Assembly: GCA_964594065.1 (NCBI GenBank)
Contig: CAZQKX010000009.1
Location: 1 to 64,000 of the forward strand
From: 4572-13 sp964594065
GTDB lineage: Bacteria > Planctomycetota > Phycisphaerae > Sedimentisphaerales > Anaerohalosphaeraceae
Reading direction: 5' to 3'
Length of the DNA: 64,000 nt
This document shows positions 42,939 through 49,477 of this stretch, piece after piece. Numbering within the stretch: position 1 is the first letter of the stretch; each line of letters begins with the position of its first letter. A program made the position numbers and the translations under genes. The notes under the pieces are model-generated. The model made no database searches, was not told where the DNA came from, and saw only the letters and a list, made by a program, of their open reading frames with translations.

Positions 42939-44459
42939 CTACGCTCCTTTTTGACTGATCCAGCTGTTAAAGAGTTGTTTGGCGCGGTCCGGATTGCTCT
43001 GCATGGCGCTGGTGATTTGCTGTCGCAGCATCAGCATCTGTTCATTTTGTCCTGCGGCGGCCGGCAGCAGGCCCGCCTGGTTGACAGATGTTGGAAGTTG
43101 TTGTGGGTTTGTATCGGTCGATCCGGATTTCGATGACCGTGTAAATATCTTCAGGACAATGATCGCACAGATAGCCATGAGGCCCAGGGAACCCTGTTTG
43201 GCGATTCCCATATAAAGCTGCCATTTTGGAGCCGCAGTATCCGCCTCAATGACCGGAGGCCGGTTGAACCGGGTATTAACGACTTTCAGGGAATCCGTTT
43301 CCTTCAGTCCCAAAGCATTGCGGATAATTGTTTCAATATCAGAGACTGTCATTAATTCACCCGCGGGTGCTGCAGTTTCGGCTTCTCCTTCAACCGGCTC
43401 CGGGGCTGAAAGGTCTACAAAAGCCGCAACAGCCAGTGATTCAATGTCTCCGGCAAGTTGAGATTTTTGTTCGATTGTTTTGCCTACAAGATAATCTGTC
43501 GTGATGAGTTTATCTATTTTTTCACTGGTATTGCCCTGTGGTTTTTCTTCGGAAGAAGCGTTCGCAATTCCCTCTTTTTCCGTTAATGTTTTGATTTCTT
43601 CCTTGGTGGGCACTTTTCCGGAGGGGTCGTAACGTTCCGTGACCGTGCTGGAAGAGATCATATTAATTGTGGCGCTGACTCTGACGCTGGCTCGCCCGGG
43701 CCCGAGAACGCTGCCCAGCATATCTTCGACCTTACGGGCAAGATTTTCCTCTACACGGGTTTTATAATCGTGTACTGAGCCGGTTCCCGCATCCAGAGCA
43801 TTATCGTTTTTAACCGAAAGCAGCCGTCCGTTTGAATCAACCAGCGTCACATTTTCGCTTTTGAGACCCGAAACACCGCCGGCAACAAGATGGCTGATGG
43901 AGGCAATATTGGATGAAGACAAACTGTAACCGGCTCTGAGTTTAATAACAACCGAGGCTGTGGTATCTGAACTGTCGGGTCTTAAAAAGCTCTGTTTATT
44001 TTCGACAATATGAACTCTTGCGTACTCGACACCGTCAAGTGTTTGAATGCTCTTGGCCAGTTCATCCTGCAAAGCCCGTTTCAAATTGACATTTTGAACC
44101 AAAGGGCTGACCCCGATTTTTTCATCGTCAAAGATTTTATAGCCCTTTTGTGCGCTTTCCGGCAGGCCTTCTCGTGCCATTGTCAGTCGCAATGCGGCAA
44201 TTTTATCGCGCGGGGCATAGACGCTTGTGCCGCCGGAACGGAGTTCATAAGCAATTCCCTGTTCTGCGATCTTTTCCGTCATTTTACCTGCTTCTTCAGG
44301 GTGCAGATCCGAGTACAGCAATCCCAGGTCAGGCCTTTGGGACCAATGCGCAACAAAGACTGCTGCGATAATAAATGTCAACAGAACCGTGACAAGCATC
44401 GCACGCTGAATAATACCGATTTTCTGCCAAACTAAATTGAGTTTATTAATGAAATCCAT
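42939..44459 (-). CDS. fliF: flagellar MS-ring protein FliF
   Basis: The 506-residue protein has a membrane helix at residues 17-38, the ring-building motif LLYSDLHPEEAGKMTEKIAE, GTSVYAPRDKIAALRLTMAR, ARVHIVENKQSFLRPDSSDT, and VARKVEDMLGSVLGPG-like text, then a second membrane helix near 425-445. Length is a little shorter than Salmonella FliF (560). It is the inner-membrane ring on which the rod and export gate are built. Confidence 0.95.
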   Translation of the reverse strand: MDFINKLNLVWQKIGIIQRAMLVTVLLTFIIAAVFVAHWSQRPDLGLLYSDLHPEEAGKMTEKIAEQGIAYELRSGGTSVYAPRDKIAALRLTMAREGLPESAQKGYKIFDDEKIGVSPLVQNVNLKRALQDELAKSIQTLDGVEYARVHIVENKQSFLRPDSSDTTASVVIKLRAGYSLSSSNIASISHLVAGGVSGLKSENVTLVDSNGRLLSVKNDNALDAGTGSVHDYKTRVEENLARKVEDMLGSVLGPGRASVRVSATINMISSSTVTERYDPSGKVPTKEEIKTLTEKEGIANASSEEKPQGNTSEKIDKLITTDYLVGKTIEQKSQLAGDIESLAVAAFVDLSAPEPVEGEAETAAPAGELMTVSDIETIIRNALGLKETDSLKVVNTRFNRPPVIEADTAAPKWQLYMGIAKQGSLGLMAICAIIVLKIFTRSSKSGSTDTNPQQLPTSVNQAGLLPAAAGQNEQMLMLRQQITSAMQSNPDRAKQLFNSWISQKGA

Positions 44460-44490
44460 AGGTTTTTAAATCATCTTAAGAGCTGGGTTA

Positions 44491-44802
44491 TCAAATCTGC
44501 ATATTCATCGTTTGTTTATAAGCTTCGATTAATTTGTTACGAACACCCACCAATAGCTTAAAGCTCATGTCTGCTTTGGCGGCTTCTGCGACAACGGCGG
44601 TAATATCATTATTTTTGCCTGATAAAAGATCCTGAACTGAACTGTCAACGGCTTCCTGTTGAGTATTGACTTTATCCAGACAGGCCTCTGCTGTTTTGAT
44701 GGCGTCGGAGAACTTACCTTTTCCGGTTTCCGTCTTCAGGGGCTGTTGTGTATTCGGGGCAATGGATTTTGGATGATTGATCGTAGGATTAAAACTGATC
44801 AT
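44491..44802 (-). CDS. fliE: flagellar hook-basal body protein FliE
   Basis: The 103-residue product has the FliE C-terminal pattern: KFSDAIKTAEACLDKVNTQQ, LLSGKNNDITAVVAEAAKAD, MSFKLLVGVRNKLIEAYKQT and MNMQI. It links the MS-ring to the rod. It lies between flgC and fliF with short gaps, the classical flgB-flgC-fliE order. Confidence 0.94.
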   Translation of the reverse strand: MISFNPTINHPKSIAPNTQQPLKTETGKGKFSDAIKTAEACLDKVNTQQEAVDSSVQDLLSGKNNDITAVVAEAAKADMSFKLLVGVRNKLIEAYKQTMNMQI

Positions 44803-44820
44803 TTATCGATCCCTTTCAAG

Positions 44821-45222
44821 TTACTTTAACAATTCCAATGTGGTTTCAACCATTTTTTGATAACGTTTCAGCACCGCGGCGTTAGCTTGGTAAGAACGAG
44901 ATGCCAGGTTGAGATTCATCATCTCAATGGGTAGATTGACATTTGGCATCTGGACATAACCTTGTTCATCTGACAGTGGATTTCCCGGGTCAAATAAGCT
45001 CTGAAATTCACTTTGGTCTTTGACAATTTCACCGATCTCGACTGGACTGATACCATCCTGTGTGCTTTTAAGAACGGTTTCCAGCCGTTTGTAAGGTACC
45101 CCTTCGCCCGCATCTGCGGTTCGGGCGTTGGCGACGTTAGAAGAAATGCTTTCCATGCTCTTTATTTGTGCACGAAGACCGCTGACGGCGATATCAATAG
45201 AATTAAATCCGTTTACTTCCAT
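44821..45222 (-). CDS. flgC: flagellar proximal rod protein FlgC
   Basis: ATG 45222 has GGAG upstream; a GTG at 45237, also with a nearby AGGAG, would add five residues. The 133-residue product reads FNSIDIAVSGLRAQIKSMES, ISSNVANARTADAGEGVPYK and a C-terminal VNLPIEMMNLNLASRSYQAN, which identify FlgC. It forms part of the proximal rod. The palindrome AGGAGTTCTCCT lies in the gap to flgB. Confidence 0.94.
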   Translation of the reverse strand: MEVNGFNSIDIAVSGLRAQIKSMESISSNVANARTADAGEGVPYKRLETVLKSTQDGISPVEIGEIVKDQSEFQSLFDPGNPLSDEQGYVQMPNVNLPIEMMNLNLASRSYQANAAVLKRYQKMVETTLELLK

Positions 45223-45249
45223 TTTTTCAGGCTCCACTTAGGAGAACTC

Positions 45250-45606
45250 CTATATTTTGATGGCAAGATCGATCTGGTTGTATTTCTGGCGCAACAACCG
45301 AATATAAGTTGTATGCTTGAGCGAATTTTGCACCATTTTACCGATCTCATTTTCCAGGTTTACATCGTTACCGTTTGATTTTACAGGCGTTGTGTTCGAT
45401 TCGACAATCTCCGGGTCGATCTGGTCGGCACGAATTGTCCCGTCGGTATTCATTGCTTTGCCTAGGGCATCTTCAAATGCGACATCAACTGTCCGGTACC
45501 CCGGCGAGTTTAGATTGGCAATATTACTGCTGATAGCCTGCTGGCGCATGTTTTCTGCCTGTATCCCAGCCTGCAGCAAATCTCTAATATCGTTGACATT
45601 GCCCAT
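45250..45606 (-). CDS. flgB: flagellar proximal rod protein FlgB
   Basis: The 118-residue product has LLQAGIQAENMRQQAISSNI, ANLNSPGYRTVDVAFEDALG and NDVNLENEIGKMVQNSLKHT, then YIRLLRQKYNQIDLAIKI, which match FlgB. It is the first gene of a long minus-strand operon (flgB to the FlhA-like gene, about 14 kb) with few gaps. It begins 43 bases after the predicted start at 45649. Confidence 0.95.
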   Translation of the reverse strand: MGNVNDIRDLLQAGIQAENMRQQAISSNIANLNSPGYRTVDVAFEDALGKAMNTDGTIRADQIDPEIVESNTTPVKSNGNDVNLENEIGKMVQNSLKHTTYIRLLRQKYNQIDLAIKI

Positions 45607-45659
45607 AATATAGTTTGTTACCCTTTCTTTTCTTTAGAGTCTCAGCTCTAATGTAATTA

Positions 45660-45676
45660 AGCAAAAAACATACCAA
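45660..45676 (-). promoter_or_regulatory. sigma-54 promoter of the flgB operon
   Basis: On the minus strand it reads TTGGTATGTTTTTTGCT with an exact GG-N10-GC spacing. The -24 core TTGGTA is shared with the flgD promoter. Transcription would start near 45649. Confidence 0.75.
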
Positions 45677-45843
45677 TTTAAAATATAAGGCTCTTTTTGA
45701 CGAAAAATGGGCAATTATGTTGTTTTTAAGCTCAAATCTCTAATCAATTGCGTGTTATCAACATTCCTGGCGTTAGGATTCTAAACAAAACCGTAAAAAA
45801 TTGAACGGGGCTAATAAACTGTGCATGTTTGCTGAAAGCTAAG

Positions 45844-45891
45844 GCCTATTCAGCTAAATAGGCAAAAAACCGGAAATTCTGTCCTATTTAG
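45844..45891. promoter_or_regulatory. candidate activator-binding sites between divergent sigma-54 promoters
   Basis: Three copies of one half-site are present: CCTATTCAG (45845-45853), its near-inverted partner CTAAATAGG (45854-45862), and a direct CCTATTTAG (45883-45891). They lie 170-215 bases from the flgB -24 element and 130-175 bases from that of fliK, a usual range for sigma-54 enhancers that could serve both. The first pair could instead be a hairpin with arms GCCTATT and AATAGGC. Confidence 0.45.
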
Positions 45892-45940
45892 ACGGTATTT
45901 TTTGCTAAAAAAACTATCCAACTCGCAAGCGTCCAGAAAA

Positions 45941-45953
45941 GGCATAAAATGCC
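45941..45953. repeat. short perfect inverted repeat GGCAT-AAA-ATGCC
   Basis: This 13-base palindrome lies 65 bases upstream of the fliK -24 element. It may be a repressor or architectural-protein site, or chance; there is no terminator-type T run beside it. Confidence 0.3.
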
Positions 45954-46017
45954 GAATAAATTGTAAGTCAATGAAAACAATGAGGATACGGCAATTTCAG
46001 GTAGTTTTTGGGGCCAT

Positions 46018-46034
46018 CTGGTATCGTTTTTGCT
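46018..46034 (+). promoter_or_regulatory. sigma-54 promoter of fliK
   Basis: CTGGTATCGTTTTTGCT has the GG-N10-GC spacing and the TGGTA -24 core seen at flgB and flgD. Its -12 element ends only about ten bases before the first fliK ATG (46044), so transcription would start at or beside that codon (about 46045). Confidence 0.65.
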
Positions 46035-46043
46035 TTAATTCTT

Positions 46044-47570
46044 ATGAAAATGACGATTAACGTACAAAAATTGGGTCTTGATTCAGTTCAAAAAAGTTCC
46101 CGGAAGGGCTCGGCTTCTCCTGATGCTCCGGCGAGCATATATGATTTGATCTTTGTGGGCGGCCCAACTGTAAATGAGATATCACAGAGTCAGAAAGAGT
46201 TGCTTTTAAAAAGAGCAAATCTCCTGAGCTTCAATAAGGTGTTGACGGATAAAACTACCCCCGCATCGCAAAACCCGGACAAAATGGTTGATACTGCAGA
46301 AAACCTTCTCGCACAGACCGCCGGTTTAATTCCGCCTAATATACAACATATCGACATCGAAAAACAGGTATCTTCGAACAATAATGATAGCATCGTATCT
46401 TCTCCCAAGGAAACACTTCCGGCTGCTCAATCTGAAATAATTGCACCCCGGCAAATTCATGTAGACGAAAACAAAGCTGCTGTTGAAACCTCCCGGGAAT
46501 ATGATTCGACAGTCTCAAAAAAAATGACTTCTGAGACCAATGATCGTTTATTGTCTGTTCCGCAGGACCAGAAGGCTGCTGGGGTCGCTCCGGATAAAAT
46601 GAATGCATTCATTCATCCATCTGAAGATACAAACATGCCCAAAACTCATCGAGTCCTTATCTCAGATAGTCAAAAAGTTATGTTGGAGACTCATAACACC
46701 GTTGAGCAGCATAATGAAGTTAAACAGCCAATGGCTCATGTCTCTGAAAACAAGTTTTTTGAGTCGCAGACAAAGCAAAACACTGATCAGATCATAGACA
46801 GGGTTGTTCAGGAGGCCGGATGGCCTAAAGACATACCGGATTTATCAGTCGCCCAAAATCCGCTTAACGAGGCGTATTCTCAGGTCAATCAGGCCCTTAC
46901 GCCCAATGAGACTGTTATAAAAGACACGATTTCTGAGGTAAATGCCCAGTTTCAGGCATCTTCTCAGATCGACGAATCAGGCCGTACCGACACAAAAGTA
47001 CGGCCGGCAGACCAGGCACTTGCTGACGAGTTTATGAGCAACTTGGGGGACGCTTTCGATAAGGTTGCTGTCTCCAGGTCCGATACACAAGCAGAAGGAC
47101 AGGTCTCTGACCCCGATGCAATAGCCAGGCAGCTAACGGACTCGATTCGTTCCGCTGATCTGTCTGACAATCAGCTAAGGATTCAACTCAGCCCAAAGGA
47201 ACTGGGTCAGATCAAGATCACTTTTGAAACCCGGCAGGAAGAGGTTGTTGGGGTTATCGAAGTGTCACGCATGGCGACAAAAGAACAGTTGCAGACACTG
47301 ATGCCTGGCCTGATTCAGGATATTCGGGATGCCGGTGTTGAAGTGAAAGAGCTTTCCGTTTCTGACAAACTGCTTGATCAGTCACTGACAGACCAGGGTC
47401 GACAGTTTACGCAGCAGCATCAGGACCCGGATCAAATGTCTGATCTTCAGGAAAGATCCCAGCTCCATAACCCAGGTTACAAACCCATTGACCCTGCAGC
47501 ATCGAATGTCTCAAAGGAAGTGAATTTACACGGAATACCCCACAGCAAAATGATCGATCAGCTTGCGTAA
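46044..47570 (+). CDS. fliK: flagellar hook-length control protein FliK
   Basis: The 508-residue protein has a long Gln/Thr/Asp-rich, low-complexity N-terminal part and a C-terminal Flg_hook domain: DLSDNQLRIQLSPKELGQIK, ITFETRQEEVVGVIEVSRMA, TKEQLQTLMPGLIQDIRDAG, VEVKELSVSDKL. By family it measures the hook and triggers the FlhB switch. In-frame starts are ATG 46044 and ATG 46050; neither has a Shine-Dalgarno, and the predicted transcript starts at about the first. The gene is divergent from the flgB operon and codirectional with fliC. Confidence 0.88.
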   Translation: MKMTINVQKLGLDSVQKSSRKGSASPDAPASIYDLIFVGGPTVNEISQSQKELLLKRANLLSFNKVLTDKTTPASQNPDKMVDTAENLLAQTAGLIPPNIQHIDIEKQVSSNNNDSIVSSPKETLPAAQSEIIAPRQIHVDENKAAVETSREYDSTVSKKMTSETNDRLLSVPQDQKAAGVAPDKMNAFIHPSEDTNMPKTHRVLISDSQKVMLETHNTVEQHNEVKQPMAHVSENKFFESQTKQNTDQIIDRVVQEAGWPKDIPDLSVAQNPLNEAYSQVNQALTPNETVIKDTISEVNAQFQASSQIDESGRTDTKVRPADQALADEFMSNLGDAFDKVAVSRSDTQAEGQVSDPDAIARQLTDSIRSADLSDNQLRIQLSPKELGQIKITFETRQEEVVGVIEVSRMATKEQLQTLMPGLIQDIRDAGVEVKELSVSDKLLDQSLTDQGRQFTQQHQDPDQMSDLQERSQLHNPGYKPIDPAASNVSKEVNLHGIPHSKMIDQLA

Positions 47571-47933
47571 TGCAATCATCTATTCGGCCACTTTTACCGG
47601 AAAGATACCTATACATCTTTGTCCGTAATTCCTAAGCATCGTTTTTGACAACATCCTCCCAAACGAGATTTAATCCGCATTAAACAGCAAAAAATTCAAT
47701 TATGTTTGAAGCCGACACTCTTATTTCCCGTTTATCAGACGCATATATTCTGTTTTTATAGGGTCCCGTGCCGCGTTCAAATTTCATAGGGATTTTCCCT
47801 TAAGATACTGGGGTTTTCCTCGATAAGTAAAGGTGTCAGGGAGATGACAGATTCTCATGTGCTTGGTGCATGTGTCGGATTAATGAAAAAATAAGGATAT
47901 TGACAGGCAAAAACGTTTTTTAGGAGTAATGAT
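47571..47933 (+). other. fliK-fliC intergenic region and flagellin leader
   Basis: This 363-base region has no gene that I can support. Its right third holds the candidate FliA promoter and a leader of about 100 bases that ends in AGGAG before fliC. No strong terminator for fliK was found in its left part. Confidence 0.5.
47800..47826 (+). promoter_or_regulatory. candidate sigma-28 (FliA) promoter of fliC
   Basis: TTAA at 47800-47803, 15 bases, then CTCGATAA at 47819-47826. This agrees with TAAA-N15-GCCGATAA at three of four and six of eight positions and with the right spacing. The start of transcription would be near 47833, about 100 bases before fliC. Confidence 0.5.
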
Positions 47934-48749
47934 ATGTTAACAGTGAACAACAATCTAATGGCAAGCAACGCCGCAAGGAACCTGAGCAAGAGTTATAATT
48001 CTCTTGCAGGTTCGATCGAGAAGCTGTCGTCAGGCCTTCGCATCAACAGTGCAAAGGACGACGCTGCAGGCTTGGCAGTCCGTGAATCAATGAGAGCAGA
48101 AATCTCTGTTTTGCGTCAGGGCTCTCGTAACGCACAGGACGGTATCAGCATGCTGCAGACAATGGAAGGTGCAATGGCTACAATTGATGACATTCTGGTG
48201 CGTATGAGAGAACTGGCTGAGCAATCTGCTACGGGCTCTTATTCTGATGCTCAGCGTGCATTGATGGATGCTGAATTTGTTCAGTTGGCTGCGGAAATCG
48301 ACCGAATCACAGAAGCAACCACATTCAACGGCATTTCACTGCTCGATAATGCGGCAACAACTGTAGCGATTCATGTGGGTACTGCTTCAACAATTGATGC
48401 CGATGCTGTTGACATGACGTCAGCAACACTGGGCGTTGATGCTGTCGGTGCTACGATCGACACGGCTGCCAATGCTATTCTTGCACTGGCTACAGTTGCA
48501 ACTGCAATTGATACGAAGGACGCAGCTCGTGCAACGTTTGGTTCGATCATGAACCGTTTGGAAAGCACAATTTCCGTTGTTGACATCCAGGCCGAAAACC
48601 TCCAGGTTGCGGAAAGTCGTATTTCTGATGTGGATATGGCTACGGAGATGGCTAATTTCACAAGCAGTCAGGTTCTGGCTCAGGCAGGTATTTCAATGCT
48701 GGCTCAAGCCAACACTGTTCCTCAGATGGCACTTACGTTACTCCGTTAG
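47934..48749 (+). CDS. fliC: flagellin
   Basis: The 271-residue protein has both conserved flagellin ends: SIEKLSSGLRINSAKDDAAG, LAVRESMRAEISVLRQGSRN, AQDGISMLQTMEGAMATIDD at the front, and ESRISDVDMATEMANFTSSQ, VLAQAGISMLAQANTVPQMA at the back. The middle is only about 60 residues, so the outer D2/D3 domains are lacking and the filament would be thin and smooth. AGGAG lies 7 bases before the ATG. Its codon choice and position fit the major filament subunit; no second flagellin gene is in the window. Confidence 0.97.
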   Translation: MLTVNNNLMASNAARNLSKSYNSLAGSIEKLSSGLRINSAKDDAAGLAVRESMRAEISVLRQGSRNAQDGISMLQTMEGAMATIDDILVRMRELAEQSATGSYSDAQRALMDAEFVQLAAEIDRITEATTFNGISLLDNAATTVAIHVGTASTIDADAVDMTSATLGVDAVGATIDTAANAILALATVATAIDTKDAARATFGSIMNRLESTISVVDIQAENLQVAESRISDVDMATEMANFTSSQVLAQAGISMLAQANTVPQMALTLLR

Positions 48750-48793
48750 AAAACGAAGACGCAAGGGGCGTGAAGGGGAAATATAGATAGAGA

Positions 48794-48839
48794 ACAACCG
48801 ACAGATGGTGATGAATTCAAAACGCCATCTGTCGGTTTT
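48794..48839 (+). terminator. strong terminator-like hairpin after flagellin gene
   Basis: Perfect 13-base arms AACCGACAGATGG (48796-48808) and CCATCTGTCGGTT (48825-48837), extended by a wobble pair and a G-C pair, enclose a 12-base loop; TTTTC follows. It lies 47 bases after the fliC stop and before fliS. It could also protect the flagellin mRNA 3' end. Confidence 0.75.
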
Positions 48840-48890
48840 CAAAAATTCTTGCATTGACAACAATTCAATAGAAGGAAGGCAGTAGAGGTC

Positions 48891-49250
48891 ATGAGTTTAC
48901 TTTCTGCATATAAAGAAAATTCGATCACGTCGCAGAACAAAGAACGCCTTGTGGTTATGTTATATGACGGTGCCATCAAATTTCTCAATATGGCAAAAAA
49001 AGCAATTGAGGAAAAAAACTTCGCCGAAAAAAATACCTATCTCGCGAAAGCCCAGGATATCATTGACGAACTCAACACCGTATTGGATATGGAAAGCGGC
49101 GGGGAGATCGCAAAGAATCTGCGAAATCTATATCTGTTTATGAACCGGCACCTGAGCCAGGCGAACATGCAGTGTGATATACAGAAGATCGATGAAGTCA
49201 TAAAGCTGCTTGAAGAGATCAATCAAAGCTGGAAAAAGATTGCTCAATAG
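48891..49250 (+). CDS. fliS: flagellin export chaperone FliS
   Basis: The 119-residue product starts with SLLSAYKENSITSQNKERLV and VMLYDGAIKFLNMAKKAIEE, the FliS signature, and continues helical with VLDMESGGEIAKNLRNLYLF and MNRHLSQANMQCDIQKIDEV. It binds the flagellin C-terminus before export. It follows fliC after the terminator, with AGAGGTC near the ATG. Confidence 0.95.
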   Translation: MSLLSAYKENSITSQNKERLVVMLYDGAIKFLNMAKKAIEEKNFAEKNTYLAKAQDIIDELNTVLDMESGGEIAKNLRNLYLFMNRHLSQANMQCDIQKIDEVIKLLEEINQSWKKIAQ

Positions 49251-49477
49251 CACTGATGAAGTGGGGGATGAGGAAAACTTTGCGCCACATGCCTTTGTTT
49301 TGATTACTACCCGGATACATTATTCGTGTTTAGCCGGCATATGCTATGCGCCAAACTACCGCTCGGTCAATCCGAATTTCGAAAAAGCAGGGATTATCCT
49401 TGCATTAACGAATGCAACCTTTTAGACTGCTGACGGCAATAGAGCAGGAGAACAGGCACGGATTTCCGGAAGTCAGG

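Noticed and set aside
47863..47879. A sigma-54-like TTGGTGCATGTGTCGGA before fliC.
   Set aside because: The GG at the -24 position is there and spacing is ten, but the -12 half reads TCGG rather than TTGC. The FliA-like site at 47800-47826 fits a flagellin gene better.
2611..49250. A non-flagellar (virulence-type) type III secretion system.
   Set aside because: Rod, hook, ring, cap, flagellin and stator genes are all present, so this is a flagellum.
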